Assembly: GCF_014193255.1 (NCBI RefSeq)
Contig: NZ_JACHZB010000008.1
Span: forward strand, 244,506 to 308,505
DNA length: 64,000 nt
Source of the DNA: Rhizobium sp. BK196
GTDB taxonomy: Bacteria; Pseudomonadota; Alphaproteobacteria; Rhizobiales; Rhizobiaceae
Direction: 5' to 3'
The stretch's first letter is position 1. The number at the start of each line of letters is the position of its first letter. This document shows positions 50,097 through 58,756 of the stretch, in pieces. The position numbers and the translations under genes were made by a program. Under the pieces are notes generated by a model, which was not told where the DNA came from, did not search any database, and saw only the letters and a program-made list of their open reading frames with translations.

Positions 50097-50231
50097 TAGA
50101 AAACCTTTCTTCAGGGACGGCCGGAAAACGTGCCGGCCGCAAAATCAGTTGCAAACACTGATTCACAACAGGATGGCTTTTTTGAAGCGGCCCTGCAAGA
50201 AATTCAGCCCTCGTCTGGGACGTTTGATTAA

Positions 50232-50328
50232 GCGTGCGCGCAAAAGTGCGCTACGGTTTGCGGTAACGACACGCGTCAAACAATCTTAAAGCGTGGCAAG
50301 CGAATCCTTGATATCGCGACACGCTTTA
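50232..50328. repeat. Intergenic mosaic repeat, family B copy 2
   Basis: It has the same block order as the copy at 40339: CGCGCAAAAG with a palindromic TTTGCGGTAACGA part, then AAAGCGTGGCAAGCGAATCC and ATATCGCGACACGCTTTA. AAAGCGTG (50288-50295) and CACGCTTT (50320-50327) form a hairpin. The terminal TTA supplies the stop codon of ispB. Confidence 0.85.
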
Positions 50329-51366
50329 ATTCACGCGCTCGATGCAGAAGTCGATGACCTCCATCAGGGCTGATTTCCAAGCGCTCTCGGGCAGCGGCGC
50401 GAGCGCATCCCGTGCGATCGTGCCGTAATGAACCGCCCGCTGAATCGTGTCGTTCAGCGTGCCGTATTTGGTAATCAGGCCGAGCGCCTTTTCCAGGTTG
50501 GCATCGCTGCCGTTGCCGCCTTCGATCGCATCGCGCCAGAAGGTGCGCTCTTCCTGCGTGCCGCGGCGGTAGGCGAGGATGATCGGCAGCGTAATCTTGC
50601 CCTCGCGGAAATCGTCGCCGACATTTTTCCCGAGATCGGCAGCCTTGCCGCCATAATCCAGCGCATCGTCGACGAGCTGGAAAGCAAGGCCGAGGTTCAT
50701 GCCGTAGGATTTCAGTGCGTTGCGGCCGGATTTGCCGGTTTCCGCGACGATCGGCCCGACTTCTGCAGCCGCGGCAAAAAGTGCTGCCGTCTTGGCGCGG
50801 ATGACAGAGAGGTAATCGTCCTCGGTCGTTTCCATGTTCTTTGCGACGGAGAGCTGCAGCACCTCGCCCTCGGCGATAACGCAGGCTGCGGAGGAGAGCA
50901 CGTCGAGCGCTTCCAGCGAGCCGACTTCCACCATCATGCGGAAGGCCTGGCCGAGCAGGAAGTCGCCGACGAGCACGCTTGCCTGGTTGCCCCAGATCGT
51001 GCGCGCGGTCGACTTGCCGCGGCGAAGGTCGCTTTCGTCTACCACGTCGTCATGCAAAAGCGTTGCCGTGTGCATGAACTCGACTGATGTGGCGAGCTTG
51101 ATGTGGTTTTCGCCCCGATAGCCTAGGAGCGAGGCCGCTGCGAGCGTCAGCATCGGCCGCAGGCGCTTGCCGCCAGAGGAGATGAGATGGTTTGCCACCT
51201 CAGGGATCATCTGGACGTCGGAGCCGGCCTTGGAAAGGATAAGCTGGTTCACCCGCTCCATATCAGCCTTGGTAAGATCCACCAGCGGCTTGATGGAAGC
51301 TAGTTTGTTTTTGTTTTCTTCAAGCGATATGACCACGCCCAACGACCCGGACTCCTGTTCATTCAT
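50326..51366 (-). CDS. ispB: Octaprenyl-type polyprenyl diphosphate synthase
   Basis: IspB makes the C40-C50 side chain of ubiquinone from farnesyl diphosphate. The 346-residue protein has the first aspartate-rich motif DDVVD at 106-110 (LLHDDVVDESDLRRG) and the second in LVDDALDYGG near residue 224. The ATG at 51366 begins MNEQESGSLG; a later GTG is possible. The stop codon lies in a family B repeat. A DUF2007 gene is divergent. Confidence 0.94.
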   Translation of the reverse strand: MNEQESGSLGVVISLEENKNKLASIKPLVDLTKADMERVNQLILSKAGSDVQMIPEVANHLISSGGKRLRPMLTLAAASLLGYRGENHIKLATSVEFMHTATLLHDDVVDESDLRRGKSTARTIWGNQASVLVGDFLLGQAFRMMVEVGSLEALDVLSSAACVIAEGEVLQLSVAKNMETTEDDYLSVIRAKTAALFAAAAEVGPIVAETGKSGRNALKSYGMNLGLAFQLVDDALDYGGKAADLGKNVGDDFREGKITLPIILAYRRGTQEERTFWRDAIEGGNGSDANLEKALGLITKYGTLNDTIQRAVHYGTIARDALAPLPESAWKSALMEVIDFCIERVN

Positions 51367-51451
51367 TGCCTTTGACAATAGAAAGGGCCGATGGAGGCGG
51401 CAAGGGGTGAATTGTCGCTGCCAGCAAAATCGAAAAGGAAAATGACGGCAA

Positions 51452-51679
51452 ATGCATGAGCTTATCCGCGCAAACGATCCCGTTCTGCTCTCATTTGCAG
51501 AGAGCCTCATGAAGGATGCGGGAATTCCGTGCTTGATCGCTGATCAGGGGATGAGCGTGCTCGAGGGTTCGCTCGGCATGCTGCCGCGTCGCCTGTTGGT
51601 CGATGAGGCGATGGCCGATCAAGCCCGCCGCATCCTCAGCGATGCGGGTCTCGGCGGCGAATTGCGCGAGCGGAAGTGA
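51452..51679 (+). CDS. DUF2007 domain protein
   Basis: A 75-residue soluble protein of the DUF2007 (putative signal-transducing) family, with LIRANDPVLLSFAESLMKDAGIPC at the start and PRRLLVDEAMADQARRIL near the end. Function unknown. The stop lies 5 bp before the next ATG, so it is co-translated with the methyltransferase gene. Confidence 0.85.
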   Translation: MHELIRANDPVLLSFAESLMKDAGIPCLIADQGMSVLEGSLGMLPRRLLVDEAMADQARRILSDAGLGGELRERK

Positions 51680-51683
51680 AAGG

Positions 51684-52460
51684 ATGACGCAGGCGGTGAC
51701 CGACACAACGGATGCCTTTCATCGCGGCCTCTTCCATATCGTCCAGCCCAAGGGCAGGGGGCATCGCGCCGGCATGGACGCCATGATGCTGGCGGCCCTC
51801 GTTGCCGACGATCGCCCGATAAAAGTGGCCGATCTCGGTGCTGGTGCAGGTGCGGCAGGTCTTGCCGTCGCCTCCCGCCTTCCGAAGGCTGAGGTCGTGC
51901 TGTTTGAACGCTCGGCAGAGATGGCAAACTACGCTCGCCGTAGTATCGAACTGCCCGACAATGCCCATTTGGCAGGCCGCGTCTCGGTCATCGAAGCCGA
52001 TGTCACGTTGACGGCCAAGGCGCGCAATGATGCGGGTCTCATCGACGAGAGCTTCGATCACGTTATTATGAACCCGCCGTTCAACGATGCCGGCGACCGC
52101 AGGACGCCGGATGCGCTGAAGGCGGAGGCCCATGCCATGACGGATGGCCTGTTCGAGAGCTGGATCCGCACGGCCGGCGCCATCATGATACCGGGCGGAC
52201 AACTGTCGCTGATCGCGAGGCCGCAATCGATCGCCGAGATCATCGACGCCTGCGGCAGGCGCTTCGGCGGCATCGAGATCACCGCCATTCACCCGCGTGA
52301 AGGGGGAAACGCCGTCCGCATCCTCGTAACGGCGATCAAGGGCTCACGGGCACGGCTTTCGCTGCGTGCGCCTCTCATCATGCACGAGGAGGGGGGCCAC
52401 AAGTTCTCCCCTCTCGTCGATGATTTCAACAATGGCCGCGCGGCCTATGGCAGACTCTGA
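51684..52460 (+). CDS. TrmN6-like class I SAM methyltransferase
   Basis: The 258-residue protein has the SAM-binding DLGAGAGAAGL near residue 47 and the N6-adenine-type motif NPPF near residue 129. It most resembles YfiC/TrmN6, which makes m6A37 in tRNA-Val, but 23S rRNA or another nucleic acid is possible. The start at 51684 follows AAGTGAAAGG. It is 4 bp after the DUF2007 stop. Confidence 0.85.
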   Translation: MTQAVTDTTDAFHRGLFHIVQPKGRGHRAGMDAMMLAALVADDRPIKVADLGAGAGAAGLAVASRLPKAEVVLFERSAEMANYARRSIELPDNAHLAGRVSVIEADVTLTAKARNDAGLIDESFDHVIMNPPFNDAGDRRTPDALKAEAHAMTDGLFESWIRTAGAIMIPGGQLSLIARPQSIAEIIDACGRRFGGIEITAIHPREGGNAVRILVTAIKGSRARLSLRAPLIMHEEGGHKFSPLVDDFNNGRAAYGRL

Positions 52461-52527
52461 ACTAATTCCAGGAAAGCGGTTTCGTTCTGAACGGCGTAAA
52501 CCAATTCAGGATTGCCCGAGAACAAGC
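52461..52527. repeat. Possible diverged family A repeat
   Basis: The gap between convergent genes begins AACTAATTCCAGGAAAGCGG and contains GGCGTAAACCAATTC, loosely similar to the family A elements. The match is too weak to be sure. Confidence 0.25.
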
Positions 52528-53871
52528 TTAGCCTCCGGTCACGAAGTCGAGGAGCAACTTGACGTTCAGACCAGCGATCACGACAGCGACCACATAGGCA
52601 ACGGTGCTGAGCCATTTCGGAGCGACGAGTTCCCCCATCTTCGCCTTGCTCGACGTGAACATCACCAGCGGGAAGACAGCGAAGGAAAGCTGCAGGCTAA
52701 GCACCACCTGGGTCAGGATCAGCAGTTCAGCAGTACCCTGGTCGCCGTACCAGATTGTCACGAAAGCCGCGGGTACAATGGCGATGGCGCGGGTGATCAG
52801 GCGCCGCACCCAGGGCTTCAGCCGGATTTTCAGGAAGCCTTCCATGACGATCTGCCCCGCGAGCGTGGCGGTAACCGTGGAATTCAAGCCGCAGCAGAGC
52901 AGCGCGATGCCGAAGAGGGTCGGCGCAATGGCAAGGCCAAGCAGCGGCGACAGCAGCGAATGCGCCTCACCGAGCTCCACCACATCCGTCTTGCCGTTGG
53001 CATTGAAGGCGGCTGCGGCAAGAATCAGGATCGAGGCGTTGATCAGAAGTGCGAAACAGAGCGCCACGGTGGAGTCGAGGGTCGCAAACGTCAGCGCTTC
53101 CTTCTTCTCCGGCACGGTATGGCCGTAGGAGCGCGTCTGCACGATACCCGAGTGAAGATAGAGATTGTGCGGCATCACGGTAGCACCCAGAATACCAAGC
53201 GCCAGATAAAGCATCTCCGGATTGGTAACGACCTCGGTCGTCGGGAAGAAGCCCTTGATGACGGCGCCCCATTGCGGGTCGGCCAGGAAGATCTGGATCG
53301 CAAAGCAGATCGCGATGACGCCGAGCAGCGTAATGATGAAGGCCTCCATCCAGCGGAAGCCGAGCCTCTGCAGCAGAAGGATGACGAACACGTCGAGTGC
53401 TGTGATCAGCACGCCGATTTCGAGTGGAATACCGAAAAGCAGATTGAGGCCGATCGCCGTACCGATCACTTCGGCAATATCGGTGGCGATGATGGCGATT
53501 TCCGCAAAAGCCCAGAGCGGCACTGCGACATAGCTCGGATAGGCATCGCGACAGGCCTGCGCCAGGTCGCGGCCGGAGCCGATCGCAAGACGCGCGCAAA
53601 GCGATTGCAGCACGATTGCCATGATGTTCGAAAGCAGTGCGACGGTTAGCAGCGCATAGCCGAACTTCGATCCGCCGGCGAGCGAGGTCGCCCAGTTGCC
53701 AGGGTCCATGTAGCCGACCGCCACCATGTAGCCGGGGCCGAGGAAGGCTGCCGCGCGCCGCCACGTGGAGCTGTGCCGCCCCGTACCAACCGTACGGTAG
53801 ACGTCGGAGAGTGAAGCTTCCCCGCGCTCGGTCCGCCAGCCGCCCTTTGCCTTCGGATTTACGATGTCCAT
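52528..53871 (-). CDS. mntH: Nramp-type manganese transporter
   Basis: MntH is a proton-coupled Mn2+ importer of the inner membrane. The 447-residue protein has eleven hydrophobic helices, the metal-binding DPGNWAT at 56-62 and VMPHNLYLHSG near residue 235. The ATG at 53871 is preceded by a promoter-like region with a Fur-type dyad, which implies metal-dependent repression, probably by Mur. It is divergent from the S49 protease gene. Confidence 0.95.
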   Translation of the reverse strand: MDIVNPKAKGGWRTERGEASLSDVYRTVGTGRHSSTWRRAAAFLGPGYMVAVGYMDPGNWATSLAGGSKFGYALLTVALLSNIMAIVLQSLCARLAIGSGRDLAQACRDAYPSYVAVPLWAFAEIAIIATDIAEVIGTAIGLNLLFGIPLEIGVLITALDVFVILLLQRLGFRWMEAFIITLLGVIAICFAIQIFLADPQWGAVIKGFFPTTEVVTNPEMLYLALGILGATVMPHNLYLHSGIVQTRSYGHTVPEKKEALTFATLDSTVALCFALLINASILILAAAAFNANGKTDVVELGEAHSLLSPLLGLAIAPTLFGIALLCCGLNSTVTATLAGQIVMEGFLKIRLKPWVRRLITRAIAIVPAAFVTIWYGDQGTAELLILTQVVLSLQLSFAVFPLVMFTSSKAKMGELVAPKWLSTVAYVVAVVIAGLNVKLLLDFVTGG

Positions 53872-53913
53872 GCCATTTCACCTGTTTAACTATACCGGCA
53901 CTATGCCCGATTA

Positions 53914-53934
53914 GAATGATAATGCAAGTCATTC
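53914..53934 (-). promoter_or_regulatory. Fur/Mur-type dyad upstream of mntH
   Basis: GAATGA (53914-53919) and TCATTC (53929-53934) form a perfect inverted repeat with AATGCAAG-like sequence between. It lies 43 bp before the mntH start. A -35-like TTGCAT on the minus strand overlaps it. The Fur-family manganese regulator Mur is the likely ligand in rhizobia. Confidence 0.6.
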
Positions 53935-54020
53935 GCAACAAGAAAAGTGCTGCCTGTCCTTTTCTGAACGCGGCCATTGCGTTTGCCGTTCCAACGCATA
54001 CATGCAATGCCCGTGTAATG

Positions 54021-54030
54021 TGCATATGCA
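54021..54030. promoter_or_regulatory. TGCATATGCA palindrome before the S49 protease gene
   Basis: A perfect 10-bp palindrome lies 35 bp before the ATG at 54065, in a stretch rich in GCAT and ATGC words. It may be an operator or chance. Confidence 0.25.
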
Positions 54031-54064
54031 TGCTGGCGCCGCCGATCATGTTTAAGGAAGAGAA

Positions 54065-54925
54065 ATGGCTGGATTTTTGAGAAAATTGATGCCGAAGCGG
54101 TTTCGCAAGGATGGGATCGTCATCCCCGTCGTCAGGCTGCAGGGCGCGATCATCAGCGGAGGTGGCCAGTTCCGCCCGACCCTCAATGTCGCCAATGTTG
54201 CGCCGGTGCTGGAAAAGGCCTTCTCCATGAAGGACACGCCGGCCGTTGCCATCTCCATCAATTCGCCGGGCGGCTCGCCCGTCCAGTCCCGCCTTATCTT
54301 CACGCGCATCCGGGAGCTTGCGCGTGAAAAGCAGAAGAAGGTTCTGGTCTTCGTGGAGGATGTGGCAGCCTCCGGCGGCTATATGATCGCGCTGGCGGGC
54401 GATGAGATCATCGCCGACCCGACCTCCATCGTCGGCTCGATCGGCGTTGTCTCTGGCGGCTTCGGTTTTCCTGAACTCCTGAAGAAGATCGGTGTCGAGC
54501 GTCGCGTCTACACAGCAGGCGAAAACAAGGTAATCCTGGATCCCTTCCAGCCCGAGAAGGAAAAGGACATCGAATATCTGAAGAGCCTGCAGCTGGAGAT
54601 CCATCAGGTCTTCATCTCGATGGTGCGCGAGCGCCGCGCCGGTAAGCTGACGGACGATGCGACAGTTTTCTCCGGCCTCTTCTGGAGCGGCACGCGCGGC
54701 CTGGAACTCGGCCTGATCGACGGGCTCGGAGACATGCGCCAGGAGCTCAAGAAACGCTATGGCCAGAAAACGAAGCTGCAGCTCGTCACGGCCGCTCGTG
54801 GCCTGCTCGGCCGCCGTATTCCCGGTGTGTCGCCGGTTTCGTTCGAAGGGGCGGCATCCGGCTTCGCATCCGGGCTTGTCGAAGCGGCCGAGGAAAGGGC
54901 ATTGTGGAGCCGCTACGGGCTTTGA
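54065..54925 (+). CDS. S49 family serine peptidase (SppA/SohB-like)
   Basis: The 286-residue protein has the S49 signatures: INSPGGSPVQ near residue 65, the Ser nucleophile in AASGGYM at Ser103, and a likely catalytic Lys155 in AGENKVILDPF. It lacks a clear N-terminal signal anchor, so it is a short cytosolic or membrane-associated member. The family degrades cleaved signal peptides or membrane protein fragments. It heads a group with a small membrane protein and glyQ, which I recall from other rhizobia. Confidence 0.9.
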   Translation: MAGFLRKLMPKRFRKDGIVIPVVRLQGAIISGGGQFRPTLNVANVAPVLEKAFSMKDTPAVAISINSPGGSPVQSRLIFTRIRELAREKQKKVLVFVEDVAASGGYMIALAGDEIIADPTSIVGSIGVVSGGFGFPELLKKIGVERRVYTAGENKVILDPFQPEKEKDIEYLKSLQLEIHQVFISMVRERRAGKLTDDATVFSGLFWSGTRGLELGLIDGLGDMRQELKKRYGQKTKLQLVTAARGLLGRRIPGVSPVSFEGAASGFASGLVEAAEERALWSRYGL

Positions 54926-54943
54926 CGGGAGAAACGAGGGGAA

Positions 54944-55135
54944 ATGGCACAGCTTATTACGTTATTGATCCTCGTCTGCGCGGGTTGGTGGCTCTACCGT
55001 CGCTTCATCTCCGACGCGCAGAAGCTTGCTGAAAAATCCCGCCGCGCCGAGAAGGAGCGCCAAACGGGCGCTATCGGCACGCTGGTGAAGGACCCAGCGA
55101 CGGGTGAATATCGTCTCAAGCAGGAAGACGAATAA
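54944..55135 (+). CDS. Small single-span membrane protein
   Basis: A 63-residue protein with an N-terminal transmembrane helix (about residues 3-20, LITLLILVCAGWWLYRRF) and a charged tail with TGAIGTLVKDPATGEYRLK. It lies 18 bp after the protease gene, with GAGGGG before the ATG. The function is unknown; the arrangement suggests it works with the protease or in membrane quality control. Confidence 0.8.
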   Translation: MAQLITLLILVCAGWWLYRRFISDAQKLAEKSRRAEKERQTGAIGTLVKDPATGEYRLKQEDE

Positions 55136-55246
55136 CGCTCGACCAAGCAGCACCTGGCTTTAGGCGAATACAGTGCAAAAGCCTTGACCCCTGCAGCGCT
55201 GCGTGGCACCTGTCGCGCTCATACTTCAAGCAATCGGTGCCCCTCC

Positions 55247-56206
55247 ATGTCCGCGACAATTCCAGACCATATGAACCCGAAGCGCTCGTTCCAGGCGCTG
55301 ATCCTCACCCTGCATAATTACTGGGCGGACAAGGGTTGTGCGGTTCTGCAGCCCTATGACATGGAAGTGGGCGCTGGCACCTTCCACCCGGCCACAACGC
55401 TGCGCGCGCTTGGCCCAAAGCCGTGGAAGGCCGCTTACGTGCAGCCCTCCCGCCGCCCGTCCGACGGCCGCTATGGCGAAAATCCGAACCGCCTGCAGCA
55501 CTACTATCAGTATCAGGTCATCCTGAAGCCGAACCCGCCGAACCTGCAGGAACTCTATCTCGGTTCGCTCGCCGCCATCGGCCTCGATCCGCTGCTGCAC
55601 GATATTCGCTTCGTCGAGGATGACTGGGAAAGCCCGACCCTCGGCGCCTGGGGCCTTGGCTGGGAATGCTGGTGCGACGGCATGGAAGTCTCCCAGTTCA
55701 CCTATTTCCAGCAGGTCTGTGGCATCGAATGCTCGCCGGTCGCCGGCGAGCTGACCTATGGTCTGGAGCGTCTGGCCATGTATGTCCAGGGCGTCGACAA
55801 TGTCTACGATCTGAACTTCAACGGCCGCGAAGGCGACGAGAAAATCAGCTATGGCGACGTCTTCCTGCAGGCTGAGCAGGAATATTCCCGCCATAACTTC
55901 GAATTCGCCAATACCGAGATGCTGCATCGTCACTTCATCGATGCCGAGAAGGAATGCCAGGCGCTGCTCGCCGCCGGCGCGCCGGGCGATAACGCCAACC
56001 AGCGTCTGCACAAGTGTGTCTTTCCGGCCTACGATCAATGCATCAAGGCCAGCCACGTTTTCAACCTGCTCGACGCCCGCGGCGTGATCTCGGTTACCGA
56101 GCGCCAGAGTTATATCCTGCGTGTACGCACTCTTGCCAAGGCCTGTGGCGAAGCCTTCCTGCTGACGGATGCCGGTGGCGTCAACTTGTCGAAAGAGGCC
56201 GCGTGA
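55247..56206 (+). CDS. glyQ: Glycyl-tRNA synthetase alpha subunit
   Basis: GlyQ is the catalytic alpha chain of the bacterial heterotetrameric glycyl-tRNA synthetase. The 319-residue protein has ALILTLHNYWADKGCAVLQ near residue 15, GAGTFHPATTLRALG and VQPSRRPSDGRYGENPNR near 60. The partner glyS normally lies close by, but it is not among the next genes in this window. The start at 55247 is based on homology; no strong ribosome-binding site is seen. The next gene overlaps its stop by 4 bp. Confidence 0.95.
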   Translation: MSATIPDHMNPKRSFQALILTLHNYWADKGCAVLQPYDMEVGAGTFHPATTLRALGPKPWKAAYVQPSRRPSDGRYGENPNRLQHYYQYQVILKPNPPNLQELYLGSLAAIGLDPLLHDIRFVEDDWESPTLGAWGLGWECWCDGMEVSQFTYFQQVCGIECSPVAGELTYGLERLAMYVQGVDNVYDLNFNGREGDEKISYGDVFLQAEQEYSRHNFEFANTEMLHRHFIDAEKECQALLAAGAPGDNANQRLHKCVFPAYDQCIKASHVFNLLDARGVISVTERQSYILRVRTLAKACGEAFLLTDAGGVNLSKEAA

Positions 56207-56754
56207 CGCAAAAGCCTGCCAGCCGGATAGTTCATATCAACGGCTGGCCAGGCATTGGCAAGCTGACTATCGGCCGCTTGTTGGCGAAAAGGCTCGGCGC
56301 GCGGCTCATCGACAATCATATGCTGCTTAATCCGGCCGAAGCTCTTTTCGCCCGCAGCAACCCGCTGCATGCATCACTGCGTGAGCAGATTCGGCAAACG
56401 TTTTTCGATCACGCCGTGCGCGCCGATCCGGCTGAAAGCTTTGTCTTTACCGATGCTCTTGCGGATGACGGGTATGATAGTGCGACGTTCTCCTGGTATC
56501 TCGATTTGGCTGCCGCCAGAGGCGCGGATCTGATCGCGATTCTCCTCGATTGCGCGCCGGAGGAGAATGCCAGGCGCCTCATCTCTCCTGGCCGATCCGA
56601 GGCGCTCAAGCTGACGGATACGGCGATGCTGCAACGGCTGCGGGCAAACTATAAACTGCTGCGTGGGTTGGCTGAACGCACCATCGAAATCGATACGACA
56701 AACCTTTCACCGGAGCAGACGACTGTCCAAATCCTGGCCGATATCGGCGTTTGA
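56203..56754 (+). CDS. P-loop kinase-like ATPase of unknown substrate
   Basis: The 183-residue protein has Walker A NGWPGIGKLT near residue 17, HMLLNPAEALF, and VFTDALADDGYDS. It resembles small nucleoside or shikimate-like kinases, but no substrate motif is evident. The GTG start at 56203 overlaps the glyQ TGA (GTGA), so it is translationally coupled to glyQ. Confidence 0.8.
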   Translation: MTQKPASRIVHINGWPGIGKLTIGRLLAKRLGARLIDNHMLLNPAEALFARSNPLHASLREQIRQTFFDHAVRADPAESFVFTDALADDGYDSATFSWYLDLAAARGADLIAILLDCAPEENARRLISPGRSEALKLTDTAMLQRLRANYKLLRGLAERTIEIDTTNLSPEQTTVQILADIGV

Positions 56755-56814
56755 CGGCAGCCAGTAAACCTGAGTAGTCTCCGCGCGGACATTACTTCGC
56801 TGCGGGGATTCGCG

Positions 56815-57366
56815 ATGTATATTGCACTTGGCGTCATCGTTCTGGTCGTGCTCTACCTCGTTTTTATCTACAACGGCCTGGTCCGTTCCCGGCAGATGGC
56901 CGAGGAGGCCTGGTCCGGCATCGATGTGCAGCTGAAGCGTCGTGCGGATCTGATCCCGAACCTGATCGAGACCGTAAAAGGTTACGCCGCTCACGAAAAA
57001 ACTACGCTCGAAGAGGTAGTCGAACTTAGGAGCAGGGCGCAGGCCGTTCCATCAGGCGATGTCGCGGGCAGGGCGCAGGTGGAAGGTCTGCTCGGCCAGG
57101 CGCTTGGCCGGATGATGGCGCTCGCTGAAGCCTATCCAGATCTCAAAGCCAACCAGAATTTTTCTGAACTGCAAGCCTCGCTGGAAACGATGGAAAGCGA
57201 AATCCAGATGGCGCGCCGTTATTACAATGGCGCTGCCCGCGATCTAAACGTCAAGGTCGAGAGTTTCCCGTCGAACCTCGTCGCCGGTCAGTTCGGCTTT
57301 TCCAAGCGCGAATATTTCGAAATCGCCAACGAGGCGGACCGCGCCGTACCGACCGTCAAGTTCTGA
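56815..57366 (+). CDS. lemA: LemA family protein
   Basis: The 183-residue protein starts with a membrane helix (residues 2-24, LGVIVLVVLYLVFIYNG) and has the LemA signature AEEAWSGIDVQLKRRADLIPNLIETVKGY near residue 28, followed by a helical bundle. LemA proteins are often encoded next to DUF2207/TPM membrane proteins; here such a gene is 1.4 kb away, with aroA between. Role unknown. Confidence 0.93.
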   Translation: MYIALGVIVLVVLYLVFIYNGLVRSRQMAEEAWSGIDVQLKRRADLIPNLIETVKGYAAHEKTTLEEVVELRSRAQAVPSGDVAGRAQVEGLLGQALGRMMALAEAYPDLKANQNFSELQASLETMESEIQMARRYYNGAARDLNVKVESFPSNLVAGQFGFSKREYFEIANEADRAVPTVKF

Positions 57367-57449
57367 CCTTTGTCTTTGCACAAAAACTGCTATGAGCAGT
57401 CCGATAGGGCCTCTTGCGGCCCCTGCAATGGACAGAAGAGACAAGCGCA

Positions 57450-58721
57450 ATGAGTAAAGCCAAGCTCACCATCATCCCGCCGGGCAAGCCGCTCATCGGT
57501 CGTGCCGTGGTTCCGGGCTCGAAGTCGATCACCAACCGCGCCCTGCTGCTGGCAGGTCTTGCCAAGGGCACGAGCCGGCTGACCGGCGCGCTGAAGAGCG
57601 ACGACACGAAATATATGGCCGAGGCACTCAGGGCGATGGGTGTGCAGATCGACGAGCCCGACGACACGACCTTCGTTGTCACCGGCAGCGGCAAGCTGCA
57701 TCAGCCGAAAGCGCCCCTCTTCCTCGGCAATGCCGGCACGGCGACCCGCTTCCTGACGGCGGCCGTTGCCTCCGTCGAAGGAACTGTCGTTGTCGATGGC
57801 GACGAGCATATGCGCAAGCGCCCGATCGGCCCGCTGGTCGCAGCGCTGAAGTCGCTTGGATTGGATGCCGAGGCCCCGACCGGTTGCCCGCCGGTGACCG
57901 TGCGCGGCAACGGTCATTTCGCCTCGGGCCGCGTCGAGATCGATGCCGGCCTGTCCAGCCAGTATGTCTCGGCCCTTCTCATGGCTGCACCGCTTGCCAA
58001 TCCGGGCGCCAACGCACCCGTGACGATCGCGCTCGCGGGCACGGATATCGGCGCCCGCGGTTATGTCGATCTGACCCTTGCCGCCATGGAAGCTTTCGGA
58101 GCCAAAGTGGAGGAGCTCGATGCCGCGACCTGGCGTGTGCAGGCGACCGGCTATACCGCCGCCGATTTCGTCATCGAGCCGGATGCGTCGGCTGCAACCT
58201 ATCTTTGGGCGGCCGAAGTGCTGAGCGGCGGCAAGATCGATCTCGGCGTCGCCAACGAGGCGTTCACGCAGCCTGATGCCAAGGCCTATGAGACGATCGC
58301 CAAGTTCCCGCATCTGCCGGCCGAAATCGACGGCTCGCAGATGCAGGATGCCATCCCGACGATCGCGGTTCTTGCAGCGTTCAACAAGACGCCGGTGCGC
58401 TTCGTCGGCATTGCCAACCTTCGCGTCAAGGAATGCGACCGCATCCGCGCATTGTCGACTGGCCTGAACAACATTCGCGAAGGCCTGGCGGTCGAGGAGG
58501 GCGATGATCTGATCGTCCATTCCGATCCTGAACTCGCCGGTCAGACGCTGCCGGCTGACATTGATACCTTTGCCGATCACCGCATCGCCATGAGCTTTGC
58601 GCTCGCCGGCCTGAAGATCAACGGCATCAACATTCTCGACCCTGATTGCGTCGGCAAGACCTTCCCTGCCTACTGGCGTACGCTTGCGGGACTGGGGATT
58701 GCCTACAAGGACGGGGCCTGA
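57450..58721 (+). CDS. aroA: 3-phosphoshikimate 1-carboxyvinyltransferase (EPSP synthase)
   Basis: EPSP synthase joins phosphoenolpyruvate to shikimate 3-phosphate in the aromatic amino acid pathway. The conserved PGSKSITNRALLLA, LFLGNAGTATRF, RPIGPL and FADHRIAMSFALAG are all present. The phosphate loop reads GNAGTATRF where most class I enzymes have GNAGTAMRP, so the residue at the Pro101 position is Phe. The ATG at 57450 is preceded by AGAAGAGAC; an upstream frame begins at 57414 in the same reading. It lies between lemA and the DUF2207 gene, an unusual position. Confidence 0.94.
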   Translation: MSKAKLTIIPPGKPLIGRAVVPGSKSITNRALLLAGLAKGTSRLTGALKSDDTKYMAEALRAMGVQIDEPDDTTFVVTGSGKLHQPKAPLFLGNAGTATRFLTAAVASVEGTVVVDGDEHMRKRPIGPLVAALKSLGLDAEAPTGCPPVTVRGNGHFASGRVEIDAGLSSQYVSALLMAAPLANPGANAPVTIALAGTDIGARGYVDLTLAAMEAFGAKVEELDAATWRVQATGYTAADFVIEPDASAATYLWAAEVLSGGKIDLGVANEAFTQPDAKAYETIAKFPHLPAEIDGSQMQDAIPTIAVLAAFNKTPVRFVGIANLRVKECDRIRALSTGLNNIREGLAVEEGDDLIVHSDPELAGQTLPADIDTFADHRIAMSFALAGLKINGINILDPDCVGKTFPAYWRTLAGLGIAYKDGA

Positions 58722-58756
58722 GCTGAGTTGGGGTAAACCGTAACCGGGGAGGGGAC

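Noticed and set aside
52967..54604. 545-codon minus-strand frame across mntH and the S49 gene
   Set aside because: Runs out of frame through mntH and antisense to the protease gene, so cannot be a gene.
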